From contig OZ038479.1 of NCBI GenBank assembly GCA_964036315.1, positions 55,497,246-55,561,245 on the forward strand: a stretch of 64,000 bases of DNA, given 5' to 3'. Position numbers and translations under genes: made by a program. Every line of letters begins with the position of its first letter. The first letter of the stretch is position 1. The notes beneath the pieces were generated by a model that did not search any database, was not told the origin of the DNA, and saw nothing but the letters and a program-made list of their open reading frames with translations. This document shows positions 11,470 through 22,690 of this stretch, piece by piece. This DNA is from Acanthosepion esculentum (lineage: Eukaryota > Mollusca > Cephalopoda > Sepiida > Sepiidae).

Positions 11470-12073
11470 TAAGTGACAAATAGGTTCTGTCATCAGAGAT
11501 TTTCAAAAAAATTTTTTTTAAAGAACATGGAAATGAATCAAGTGGAAATAAGGATCGCCAAAACAAAATGAACAAAGATTTTTTTTCTATTTTTTTAAAT
11601 AAAAATTTATTTTCGTTTTAACAAAAGAAGAATAGTTTTTTTTTTAATCAGTTGTTATAATTCAACATTATTTTGTCAAGTAAATTATTAAAATACGTCA
11701 TTTTATGGCAATTTACGGATTTTTGTATTTACTTTTTTTCTTTTTTAACGAATGAAAAAAAAAGGTTTTTACAACTAAAATTTAAAAACATTTCAGCAAA
11801 ATCGTTGCAATTTGATTAAACTAAAAATATCATTTGCATTCTGTAATCTTTGCAGCTTATCCTAACGTTTAAGGAATTACATGGAAAGTTTGAGAAAAAT
11901 TATATGAACGAAGTCCCTTAAAAAGGCTTTTTAGATTTTTTCTTTTTCGACATGTCCAACTGACTTCATCTTATTGAGGTTGATTTTGTTTTAAAAAGGG
12001 AAAGCTTCAAACCCAAATAATATCCTTTAGTTCAGTTTATATCTAAAAATATTATTTATATTCTTCCACTTAC
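11470..12073 (-). repeat. Paralogous intron block next to the gene 1 donor
   Basis: Words such as GGTTCTGTCATCAG, TTTCAGCAAAATCG and AAAATATCATTTG and the donor-proximal TTCTTCCACTTACCTT (plus strand) recur in order at 38165-38884 and 60865-61350. It was duplicated together with exon 1 of the zinc-finger genes. Confidence 0.65.
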
Positions 12074-12245
12074 CTTTCAGACCAGGAAATGTAAGGAGAA
12101 AAACAAAAACTGGTTGACTTCTTTGTTTCTTTGTCAACACGAAACAAACCGGAAACTGCTTTTAGGAATGACGAAAGGAATTAAACGGTGTCAGACAAGA
12201 TTCGGTTTCTTGTGATTAAAATCCTTACATTTGTAGGCATTATAT
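12074..12245 (-). promoter_or_regulatory. Gene 1 putative first exon (5' UTR) and promoter-proximal block
   Basis: On the minus strand the block ends in CTGAAAG|GTAAGTGG, a strong 5' splice site with the exon ending at 12074. The block is conserved in the two paralogues (38885-39175 and 61351-61670), with shared words around AACCGAATCTTGTCTGACACCG or variants. It has no long reading frame and is read as an untranslated exon spliced to 766. The transcription start is not identified; the conserved block ends near 12245. Confidence 0.55.
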
Positions 12246-12394
12246 TACTAATCTCAATTCTTCCTTGAAAAAAATTCTATATTTGGACCGGTGAGATAAC
12301 AACTTAGAATATCCTCAAAGATAATACAAAGAAGGTATTTGGGTCTGAACAACTATTATAATAAAATATTAAAATATGACCCGGGCCGTGTCCT

Positions 12395-12457
12395 AGTCGC
12401 GCTTTCGGCTGTACTTTCATTAAAATTTTTAATGAAAGTACAGCCGAAAGCGCGACT
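12395..12457. repeat. Perfect 63-bp palindrome upstream of gene 1
   Basis: A 31-nt arm beginning AGTCGCGCTTTCGGC is followed by one central T and its exact reverse complement ending GCCGAAAGCGCGACT. I found no mismatch. It is CpG-rich in an otherwise AT-rich context and lies about 150-300 bp upstream of the conserved gene 1 first exon. Confidence 0.95.
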
Positions 12458-12461
12458 TAGA

Positions 12462-12506
12462 AACTTAGAAATTTTATTTTTAATTTAAAAATAAAATTTC
12501 TAAGTT
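12462..12506. repeat. Second adjacent palindrome
   Basis: AACTTAGAAATTTTATTTTT is followed within two or three bases by its reverse complement ending TTTCTAAGTT. It starts 4 nt after the 63-bp palindrome, and the two may be parts of one foldback structure. Confidence 0.9.
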
Positions 12507-14204
12507 CCTGTTGTAATCTTTCTTTGTCTTTCCCAACTTCAATATATCATCAATTCATCCTCTTCCACCCAGAATTCCTCGAATCAAAATGTTAATAATT
12601 CTGTAGTAATACCTTAAGCAGAAGAAATCCAAAAAAAAAAAAAAAAAAAAAAAAATAGTCCCAGTTCAGTATTGTATTGACTTGACACTGATATAATTGC
12701 GGGACTGTTCTTCTGGCAGGGCTGGTGTGTACTCCTCCTCCGCCGCCGCCGACAGGGATGGGGGCAGTATTTTGTGACCCTCGCTATCTTATCAACGTTT
12801 GATTTTTTTTCCCCTACCTATATTTATGTTACAAATTGTAAACTAAGCCCAAGTAACAAAAAAATTTTTCGGATTTTGACGTCATTCTGGGTTCTTTTTT
12901 TTGTTATTGTTCAGATCCGTCAATTAATTTGTTTTCTTAAGTCTCAAAAAAAAAAAGCTATAAAAAAAATTCTCTATTCAATTGTTTATCCCTAATGTTG
13001 AAAGTGTTAAAATTATTCAATTTTTTTTAACGAGTAATAAAATCTCAAGTTGATAGTTAAAACTTACCGCAAAACATTGTTGATTAGTTTAAGATAGAAT
13101 CATTTATTATGACATGTCTCTAATTTGTATTTAGATACATTGCATTTATTTTCAAATTTTCTAGTTGAATTGTTCACCTATATTGCATATGATCCCTTAT
13201 TGTACATAATTAGGTTACAATAAATTTTGTATTTTATATGAATACTACCTTATGAAATTTGAGATGTAGTAGAGTGGGGAAGGGCATATTATAGATTCGG
13301 TGGGAGTCCAGAGAACCTTGAAGCAACCCTGCACAACCAGAATAGTCTCTCATTGGTCAAAATATATCCTTACAAGGGGACTATCAGTGTGGAAGATGCA
13401 GATACTGTCATCTGGAACAAGCATGCTCAGCCGAGGGGCAAAAGTCGCTCATTTTCAGAAAAGGGCAGAAGTAAAAAATGGCTTAAATGAGTCCATGTAG
13501 CAAGACAATGGATATGATAAATGCATCTCCTTTCTAGTTGACAGTGTGAAGACATATTCCAGTACCATAACAAAATTTACCTAATCTTCATGGATATTGA
13601 CTCAGATTTGTACAAAACCCCCAACACATTTGTATAGTGATCACTGCTAGGCAACACAGTTTTAATAGATATTACCACAGGCATCGATAAGATGATACAG
13701 AACTGCAAGATGTGTCTAGCTTACTGAGATTTTTTTAAAATTATTTCACCTTGAGCAAGTTAATAAAGCTACCGGATGGCAGAGGGTTACTGAGTGTTAG
13801 AGAATATGAGAAAAACTATGATTAATGAGAGAGGACAATAAAAGAACAGATATTAAGAAGACAGAGATAATGATTGACATTGCATTTAAGTTTTTGAAAT
13901 TCACAGTTGACAGGGAAGCAAGAAGAGAGTTCCACAAGGGAGAAATGTAATAGAAGAAACTAGCGTATAACTTAGTTACATCCAGGCATTTCCACTGTAA
14001 AATGCTGGGACCTTGCAGTCAATCTAGTACCATGCTTAAGTTCATCAGAACAATTACATGAAAGTATTTATAGAAGAAGCACAGGGAATCTATATTATGG
14101 TGGTGGGGGAACATTGCTATAGTTGCAGTCTTTTGCAATTCATCAGAGATTTACAATGAAATCTGCTACAGATTTGCCTGCTTGATGTACTCTATCTAAA
14201 TTTG
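12507..14204. other. Spacer without recognised genes
   Basis: It contains a poly-A tract (about 12631-12654), a short (CCGCCG)-rich stretch at 12736-12755, and mixed-composition sequence from 13270 to 14200 that has no match elsewhere in the window. Reading frames here are short and show no recognised domain. Confidence 0.4.
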
Positions 14205-14206
14205 TA

Positions 14207-14429
14207 CAGTGTAACCCCCATATTAGAGAGTTGTCGGGACTGGAGACGAAGTATCTTATATCCGGGTTTCTCTTATATCCGGGTTTGGTCTATAATATAT
14301 ACATTAACACAGGCTCTAATTTGGGACCAGAGAAAATCTCTCTTATATCCGGGTTTCTCTTATATCCGAGTTTCTCTTATATCCGGTTTTCTTTTATATC
14401 CGGGTTTCTTTTATATCCGGGTTACACTG
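14207..14429 (+). mobile_element. Pogo-type MITE carrying an internal minisatellite
   Basis: The ends CAGTGTAACCC and GGGTTACACTG are flanked by TA on both sides (14205-14206 and 14430-14431), as in Tc1/mariner-pogo elements. The interior matches the copy at 34461-34598 (GAGAGTTGTC, CATTAACACAGGCTC, TTTGGGACCAGAGAAAA). Near its right end an 18-bp unit, TCTCTTATATCCGGGTTT, is repeated about five times (14337-14421), with another pair near 14250-14287. It has no transposase and is non-autonomous. Confidence 0.8.
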
Positions 14430-14431
14430 TA

Positions 14432-15544
14432 CTTCTATACAAATTGTGACACAGTAAGAATGCTAATAATTAGACAAAAGAAAAAAGGCTTAAATTAAAT
14501 CAAAAGTGAACACAAACGAAGAAGGTAGTGGATAGATTGAAGGATATGTAGAAAACAAATACAATACACTTTTATTTTGTTTTCTCATTTCATGAATAAA
14601 GGACCTCCCTAGAAGATAATGCTGAAGTCCACTTAGGCATATGGTTAAACTGAGGCCCAAGGGATGATGTGAGGAGGAGTGCAGTGACTGCCACGAGTCA
14701 ACCAGGGCTGGCATTTTTTTGGACAGAGACCACCAATCTAGTTACAGATAATAATTTTATGGCTACAAGTAGGAGAAGAGAATAAAGAAATAATTTTATG
14801 TCACTTGTTGATAGGGGTGGAGGGTATGTGTATCACTGGAGAAATGAGACCTCATTAGATACAATGCAGAAATCCAAATGACAAAGAATTCAGTCAGTTG
14901 GTAAGATAACAGTTTGGTCAAAGCCTTCCCCAAAGACAAGGAAAGAAATTATAACTATCGAAGAAGAGAAATCTGGAACAATATCAACAAACCTTATAAC
15001 AAAGGGCACTTCTGATGAGGTAAAGTTGAGACAGATAATTCTAATTAACGAACATGTACTAGTCATGCCTCCCAGTCGATTGGTGAACAAGAAAGAGCGG
15101 GAGAAAACAGACTATACCCATTGAGGAGTATTGGTATAAAGTACAAATAAGAGAAGGAGGGAGTAAGTGGGGCAGGTCGATGCCCTGCTATCTCTACTCT
15201 CCACAGGAGAGGGTTTCCCAAATTTGGACATGCAACTTGCTTCCCAGGACACTGCCAGCAGAGAGTTCTGATTGGATATTTGGGAAATCCTGGAATACCA
15301 GATCGCGTCAGACCCCACACTGATGTTGGAAAGGGGCCCATAAAAGCATTAGGTTGGCAGGAAATTGGCAGTAGCAGCTGAGGCAGAGTTGCCCTTCCAT
15401 TACACCAAGAAGAAACGATCCCCATGTGATTTGCTGCCATGGAGAACTTTTAACTCACGCCTTGTTCCAGACTATTACATAAATTGAGCAGTGTCCTGAC
15501 AAAATTGCAAAGTGGAAGAATTGAAAGTCTCTATATAATAAGAC
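14432..15544. other. Spacer without recognised genes
   Basis: This is single-copy-looking sequence of moderate GC between 15100 and 15440. A minus-strand open frame of 125 codons (15440-15063) shows a cysteine pair (CWQC) but no recognisable domain. I do not call a gene here. Confidence 0.35.
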
Positions 15545-15757
15545 TGAGACTTGTCTTATAACGTCATCCCACCTAAAGACACCAATGCAGCGATATCTGG
15601 CAATATCATGCCTGCATTGTGATCAAAACAAACACAACGTGATATAGAGAGAGGCTTGGATCAAAGTGACCAACTCCATGGTTAGCCACAGGATTCAATC
15701 ATGGACTCATTGGTGACTGAGGACAGGACAGCGTTGTCGTTAGCATAGGGACCAACT
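15545..15757 (-). mobile_element. SINE-R copy 1
   Basis: On the minus strand it shares with 16227-16432 the words CTCAGTCACCAATG, GATTGAATCCTGTGGC, AACCATGGAGTTGGTCACTT and GTGTCTTTAGGTGGGA in order. GATTGAATCC fits a polymerase III B box, so a tRNA origin is likely but not certain. Confidence 0.6.
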
Positions 15758-15894
15758 TAGAAACAAAGAACAAAGTGTCATGAAATTAGACTCTGTGGGA
15801 ATGGTCATTAGCCTGCATACTGGTAGATTCTTATACAAAAGAAATGTTCCTGTATAAACCTAAGTTATATAAACCTTGTTGATCTAGACAACTT

Positions 15895-16112
15895 TCTTTT
15901 TTTTTTCTTATAACGTCATCACACTTAAAGACACCAATCCAGTGATACCTGGTGATGATTCAATCCTTGGATGCCTTGTGACCAAAACAAACACAATGTG
16001 GGATAGGGAGAGGCTTGGATCAAAGTGACCAACTCCACAGTTAGCTGCAGGATTCAATCATGTACACATTGGTGACTGAGGACAAGACAGTGTTGTCATC
16101 ATCATAGGAACC
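15895..16112 (-). mobile_element. SINE-R copy 2 with A tail
   Basis: It has the same order of words as copy 1. The tail (T run at 15897-15907 on the plus strand) is followed by the same GAAAGTTGTNTAGA text that ends copy 3. Copies 2 and 3 face away from each other across about 115 bp and can fold into a stem of about 210 bp. Confidence 0.65.
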
Positions 16113-16128
16113 AGGATGTCCCACAGTG

Positions 16129-17202
16129 TTATACAATAGGGTAGGTTGATTCTTGACATTTTTTGGGGAAAATCAACAATGCACTTGATATGAAAGCTGA
16201 TGTTTGATGTGCTAAATACCAACACCAATGTCCTCAGTCAACAATATGTCCACGATTGAATCCTGCGGCTAACCATGGAGTTGGTCACTTTGATCCACGC
16301 TTCTTCCTATCCCATGTGTTTGTTTTGATCACAAGGCAGGCAACAGTCGAATTGTCGCCAGGTATCGCTGGATCGGTGTCTTTAGGTGGGACAACATTAT
16401 AAGACAAAAAAAAAAAAAAGAAAGTTGTATAGACCAACACCAAAAATTAGATTCATAGCTTTTACCAATTTTTGAGCATTTAGTTTTAAAGATCCACAAA
16501 TTGGCGTCAAAATTTAACTATTTCAAGAATAAATCTAAATAAAGTTGATATCTTTTGCATTAGATATATTGAATGAAAAATATATTCAAACCAGCATTCT
16601 AATTATAAATCAGCATAAGCAAAATATGCAATTTTCACTCTATTTAATAAGTAAAAAAAATTGTAAAAGATTACAGAAATAGCTACCCAATGAATGAGAT
16701 TTGTTAGATCATAATTAATAAAAACAAAAAATAGATAAGTGTATATAACACCATAATACTGCTGAGCACAAATTATGAGATAAAATGTTTTAAATTTGCA
16801 TTATTGAAAATTGGACTAAAACTACTGCACTGAATAATATACTATATATCATAATATAGCTAAATTCTCCAGGATAATTTCCTTTGGAAGCAAATGAAGG
16901 TTTTATTTGATGTCACAATGATTTAGTAGTAATATGCTTGTGCTTTGTGTCTTGTCCATATAGAGTTTGTGAAGATTCAGTTACTTATAAATTTTATATG
17001 GCTGTGCTATAAGTCTTTCACTGATCACTATAATGAAATTCCAACACTCCAATTTTTAACCTAAACTTAATCTTCAAGCTGGTTTCCTCAAAAAACTGTT
17101 AAGATTTGGAAAAAATATTGTGTCATTATTTGTCATGTCAAACCCCAACTTTCAAATTGAATGCAATACCACAATTCCAAAATCAACCTACTTTACTGTA
17201 AA
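16129..17202 (+). mobile_element. F3-family TIR element, copy 1
   Basis: The left end TTATACAATAGGGTAGG and the right end CTACTTTACTGTAAA form imperfect terminal inverted repeats (ATAGGGCAGGTTGAT-like), flanked by ACAGTG at 16123-16128 and 17203-17208. The interior (16442-17000) is the inverse of 18560-19340. It is interrupted by a SINE-R copy (16227-16432). No intact transposase is present. Confidence 0.6.
16227..16432 (+). mobile_element. SINE-R copy 3 with 9-bp TSD
   Basis: It starts AATGTCCTCAGTCAAC, has a B-box-like GATTGAATCC, and ends in a 14-A tail plus GAAAGTTGTATAG. It is flanked by ACCAACACC at 16218-16226 and 16433-16441, which proves insertion into the F3 element. Confidence 0.8.
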
Positions 17203-17208
17203 ACAGTG

Positions 17209-17960
17209 CTAGAAACAGTACATTTGCTTCTAATATGATTTCACCAACTTTTTAGGACACCTTTCCAGGATTGACTGAAGTAACCATCAACTTGATTAAC
17301 TTACAAGTCTTCTTTCCCACACAGCCACACTCACAGCCAGTAAAACAGGAATTCACATTACCATAGAATAAGGGAAAAATCATCAGATATCTATCAAAGA
17401 TGCAGAAGAACAAGTATATTAAGCAAAGGAACAGACATGTAGAAAGTGCCAAGAGGTTTTTCATTTTCAGAAAAAGTTCAGAAGTAAAACTAAAATACAC
17501 TTCATGAACAAAAAATCTCGTAGAGTGACAGCAAGGATAAATACAGTTCCTCTGTAATTGTAGAGGAAATCCAGTTACAATTTGCATTCACGTGGGACTT
17601 CAAAATCTCAACAGCATCCCCACACGATCCACAATGAAATTGTCTCACAGGAAAAACAGTAAAATCTATTACAAATATTCTAAGAAAATATAAGGATCTA
17701 CCGCTAAGATTACTGATCCAAAACAACACCCCAGGGAGATCAGAAAGCATCAACAGCAGAAATGCTGATGGGGAGAAGGCCATTTAGTAATTTACCGACA
17801 TGTATTAAACAGAAAATGAAGCATCAGGCACTAAGGGCAAAAATGCAACTAAGGAGTGAAAATGATATGACAGACGTGAACCTCAAGTGTTAAAACTATT
17901 GCTTCCAGGATATAACAGTTTGCCACCATGATTTAGTGCCTATTAAATAGAATGAACCTG
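17209..17960. other. Spacer between two F3 copies
   Basis: No match to other parts of the window was found. Two minus-strand open frames of about 90-110 codons (17252-17783) have no recognisable domain and overlap one another. They are not called. Confidence 0.35.
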
Positions 17961-17961
17961 T

Positions 17962-19389
17962 TACTGAACAATAGGGCAGGTCAATTATGAACCATGGTAT
18001 TGCACTGGATTTGAAAGTTGTGGTTTGACATGATAAATAATGACACAAAATATTTGTTTCCAAGTCGTAAACAAGTTTAAAGATTATGTTTAGATTTAAA
18101 ATTGAAGCATTGGCATTTTTTTCTGGTGATAAATGAAAAACTTATGGCACAGCCTTATAAAATTTATAATTGAAATATATGCAGTTAATTGGTTTGAAAT
18201 TTAAAAAAAACAATAAATTTCATAACCAACTGTATGTTTTCAATATGATCCAGAGAATAAAGCAACAGTGGACCAAAATATAGAAGGTTGTTTTAAAAAA
18301 ATTTACAGCATAATGCTTTCACCTTGTCAGATGAATTGGGGGTGAAGGAAGAGTCTATAAAAAATTGTCCATTAGATAAGTAAACATTTATTCATACTTA
18401 ATTAGTTATGTCAATTTACAAGATAAATTAAAAAATGTAATTTAAATTGCATCACAAAAATATAAGCAAGTATGGGTAAATTTTCCAATATTGTTTTGTT
18501 TTAGAAGTGATTAGCTATCAAAAAAGAGATTTAAAAAATTACTGCACTGATAAAATTTGTTTAACCTCTCACAAAACAGAGTTTGTGAACCTGTGCTTGC
18601 AGGAAGCTTTTCAACTATGAAATGCAAGAGGTTCTAATGAATGGAACATTGGAGTTGCTGAATTTACATGGACATTTACAAGGTGTGGAAAGAGCAGTTA
18701 AATTAAGAACTAAAGCTTCACAAATTGTATATGGACAAGAAGCAAGGCACAAGCACATGATTACTAAATTATTGTGCCATCAAATAAGACCTTTACTTCA
18801 AGGAGAAATTATACTGAACAATTTTGCTATATTATGATGTAACATGTTATACAGTGAGTAGTTTTAGTGTGATTTTCAATAAACAATGCAAATTTAAAAC
18901 ATTTTATTTTACAATTTGTGCCCAGCAGTATCATGGTGTTATATGAATTTTGTTCTATTAATTATAACCTAATAGATGGTGCAAGATCTTATCTATTGAT
19001 TACCCCTTTCCATAATCTTTTACAATTTTTACTCATCAAATACATTAAAAAATTGCATATTTTGCTTGTGGAGATTCATAATTCAAATTCTGCATTGAAT
19101 AATTTTTTCAATACAAAAAATATCAACTTTATTTGGATTTATTCTTTGAATAGTAAAATTTTGGAGTCAGTTTGTGAGTAAAAACCTGTGAAAATTAGGA
19201 AATTCTGTACATTTTTTAAACAATATTTAAACCTAAATGCTCAAAAATTGATAAAAGCTATGAATCTAATTTATAGTGGCAGTACTTACTACATCAAGTG
19301 CCAGCTTTTGCACTGAGTGCAATGCTGATTTTCTAAAAAAAAAAAAAAAAAAAAATCAAGTGAAAAATCAACCTGCCCTACTGTACAAA
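17962..19389 (-). mobile_element. F3-family TIR element, copy 2, with a possible ORF remnant
   Basis: Ends ACAATAGGGCAGGTCAAT (left) and its partner ATCAACCTGCCCTACTGT (right) are inverted. The arrangement of the interior is opposite to that of copy 1, so the two copies stand in inverted orientation. A 71-codon plus-strand frame (18622-18837, containing KASQIVYGQEARHKHMITK) has balanced codon-like composition, and its DNA is partly kept in copy 1 (about 16855-17010, inverted). I do not recognise it; it may be a remnant of the element's protein. TSDs are not evident. Confidence 0.55.
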
Positions 19390-19779
19390 CAGAAGTAGAA
19401 TGAAGATTACCTATGGCCAAAACAGAAGAAACCAGTTGAAATCACTGGAAAGCAATGAAAAAAAGAAAAGTAAACAAGCACAATGAGGATAAAAACCATT
19501 TCAGTATCCAAACCCCAAGCTGATAAAAAGGGTTAAAAAATTCCCAACACCCCAAGCAACTCAGCCAGATTAAGACAGTCAAGTTGTAGGGTTAAACCAC
19601 TAGTGAAGTACCTTACAGCAAATATGAGTCAGGCATTGTTTTTCTTTTCATGCCTTTACTTTTGTTGATTTCTGTCTTTGGCTTGTAAATTTATTTGCTA
19701 ATTTATTTCATTAAAATCAAGGCCACAACAGTTTTTTTTCAACGTTCAGGATGGAGATGCTATACTGACCATAATCAGT

Positions 19780-20420
19780 AAGGAGTTACTCTCTTTCAAC
19801 TGAAAACTCATGATAACAAGATTTTCCGAATGTGATGAAAAATTTGCCTCCATGAAGTGAATCTTCCATGTGCAGTGCCCCGTCAGGAGTTTGGCAATCA
19901 TGGCTCTCCACAATTTCCCATCCTTTGTAGCTCATAATTTTTCTCTTTTTATTTCCCCTAAACCCTGTTCCACCATCCATTTACTCAAGCTCACTCAGTA
20001 GGTTATGCATTGTTTTTCTTTCTCTCTCTCTTGCTTCCAATCTGTCCTGTGAGTTTACAAGCCTTCTTTCCTCATTATGTGCTCTAGAAACTGTCTCATT
20101 TTGGTGTTACATATAAGTGTACTTAATGTTTGCATTTTTTCTAAACCTTTGTTGCTGCTCACATGTTCAGTCCATGATATTCTCAGCATCCATCTGTAGA
20201 ACCACATTTATGTTGCTTCAAGTCTCTTCATCTTTGAGGAGCTTGTCCAGCATTCATTGCTGTATAGGACTGATATTACATAACAGTTCAGTACTCTTTT
20301 CTTTGTTTTTAACAAAAATTTTCCTCTTTCCAAAGCGTGTCCACAATAAGACAGAGTGTCAAAAGGTTGGTTTTTCCCCCATGACCGTGCCTTTTTAACT
20401 ACCTTCACTCTTTGGTAATG
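19780..20420 (-). pseudogene. LINE reverse-transcriptase 3'-end relic
   Basis: On the minus strand, interrupted frames give KRVLNCYVISVLYSNECWT, KMKRLEAT*MWFYRWMLRI and further on MIAKLLTGHCTW. These match the usual tail of non-LTR retrotransposon ORF2 proteins (a conserved ...CYV.S.LLYG.E.WT... block followed by a terminal M.A....GHGT block). Stops and frame changes are present. The clade cannot be fixed from this fragment. Confidence 0.7.
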
Positions 20421-21855
20421 TTTATTGCTTTAAAAAGCGAGGATTAGAAATGGAACAAAGACTAAACACATGAATGCGAATTTATACATTTTTCTTTGTT
20501 CTTGAAAATTTACAACAAAAATATTAAACACTATTTATTAGATTGTTTATTTACAAGAATAATTTTATATTTACAACATTGTAAAACCTAATACAATGCA
20601 ATATTTATCATTTACCAATTTATAAAGAAATAAATGTGAAAACAATTTTTTATTCATAAACATTTACTAAATTATTTAAATATGTGAATAGACTATAAAA
20701 AATCCCTATTTTTTACCATTTTATAAAACTGGAGTCAATTGGAAATTAGCCAATGTTTTGCCAATGATTCCAATAAATAATATAATAGTGTAAATTATCT
20801 ATAACAAGTCTCAGGTCTTATAAATAATACTGAAAATACAATATTAGTGTTAATTAGGTGCCTCCAATAATTCGCTAAAAATCAGTATAGCATATGACAA
20901 AAGGCCCCAAACTTAATAAAAACAAAGTTTTATTGTCAAAATGTTTATGTTATTATTAAGATGAAAGAACAACGTATTTTTTTTATTATTTTAATTTTTT
21001 TTTTCCTTTTTTCTAACACGTTCTAAATTTGGGTCATAAATCTAATTTTTTTTTTCCAACTTTATGCAACTTGTGGTAATGACAGTTTAATTTGGAAATT
21101 CTTGCAAAAATCAAATTGTCTGATTTTAATGAAACTTTCAGGACTTATTAAAAAATGAATAAATTTATTTTTTAAATTTTTATTTTTAGAAAATCTTGGT
21201 AAAAATATATATTTTTTTTACATCTGTTACCCCCACCCAACTTAATTTTCTGAAATTTTCTAGAATTTCAAACAGTTCACAAATTGTTTTATATTACTTA
21301 TAAGCAGGACTCCTTGGAGAAAGTAAATCATCAATTTTTTTTTTTTTCACAACTACTGCCAACTTTTAAAAAATCTGCTCCAAATCGTAAAATAAAACTG
21401 CAATAAAACTATCTAATTATCTAATTAGATAGGCTTTTATTTACTCTTAAATATAATATACATTAAGGACATTATTATATGAAGAAAAAGGTTTTTTTTC
21501 AATGAATAAAGAATTTTTACAAGAATTTTTCTTTTAGTTTTTTCATTTTCTTTAATTTTAAAAAATGTTTTAAAATTCTTCTAAACAGAGTATGAGGTAG
21601 GTTAAGTTTTTAAGTGAAGACTATATTTACTAAGAGAAAATTAAAAGCTTAATACAAATCATGCTACCAAAACTTTTTACCATAATTAAAGATATTTTTG
21701 TGCGTCAGGTAAATTTGATTTTTAGCACCCAAATGCACGTACACTAAATCTCTCTTAGAATTTTCACAAATCATCATAATTCCATGTAAAAATACATGGT
21801 GAACTCGAATTAACAATTAAATTATGAAGAAACATACCGTTTTAGAGTTATTGAG

Positions 21856-21890
<35 letters not shown>

Positions 21891-22690
21891 AACTTCTCCG
21901 CCATTACTGCCACAATGTTCACTTATTCAGTACGGTTGGTGTAAGCATAAATTTTGGCCTATTTACTTCTTTAACAGCTATATCTCTTTTTGAAATCACT
22001 ACGCACTATCGTAAAGCAATTTTTTTTTATAAGTGTAGTTTTATTTATAACAGAAAACTTTAAACAAAAACATTCAATAATACAATAAAACCTTTTTTCT
22101 GTGTAGAATAGCAATGACAAATTAAAAGAACAAATTAAATAATACAATAAAGCATTTTTTATATTTTAAAATTGAAAATAAAACAAACAATAATTAATGT
22201 TTGTTTTTTAATTTGTCCCCTTTTCTACACAGAAAGAACACTAACCCAAACCTGAACCCTAACACCTAACCCTAAACTTAACCCGCTTAAATAAAAAAAA
22301 ATGCTAAGAAATTAAATAAGGGTTTATTGTATTATTTAATATGTTTTTTTCAATTTGTCCACTTTTCATTTTAAAAACAGCTTTATTGTATTATTTGTTC
22401 TTTTAATTTGCCATTGCTATTCTACATGGAAAAAAGGCTCTATTGTATTATTTAATTTGTTTGTTATAAATAAAACTACACTTACAAAAAAACAAAAACA
22501 AATTACATTTCTTTATGGCAGTGTGTAGTGATTTTCTGCACCGAAAGTCTGTAAAAGAAGTAAATAGGCCAAAATTTATGTTTACGCCAACAAAAATACC
22601 CAGAAGTACTCCATGGTTAATTACTAAAATTAATGCCCATAATGGCAGACAAATTACACAGAATTAGTACGATTTTTTCTTGTCGATAAC

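Larger units (their letters stand above)
767..12073 (-). other. Gene 1 intron, filled with mobile elements
   Basis: This interval is bounded by the acceptor at 767-768 and the donor GTAAGT at 12073-12068 (minus strand). It contains SINEs (2990-3897), an F3 fragment and hairpin (4440-5015), F1 elements (5940-11402) and an LTR-like insertion (10191-10588). Stretches with no recognised content include 1870-2980 (AT-rich, A runs) and 5140-5880. About 600 bp next to the donor (11470-12073) aligns with the same place in genes 2 and 3. The intron is inferred from paralogue comparison, not from transcripts. Confidence 0.5.

Noticed and set aside
15063..15440. Minus-strand open frame with CWQC and a later Cys, possibly a gag zinc knuckle
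   Set aside because: The CCHC spacing is wrong, no histidine is in place, and no neighbouring retroviral-like domains or LTRs were found.
17252..17783. Two overlapping minus-strand frames of 93-111 codons between F3 copies
   Set aside because: No recognisable domain, hydrophobic AT-driven composition, and mutual overlap in different frames.
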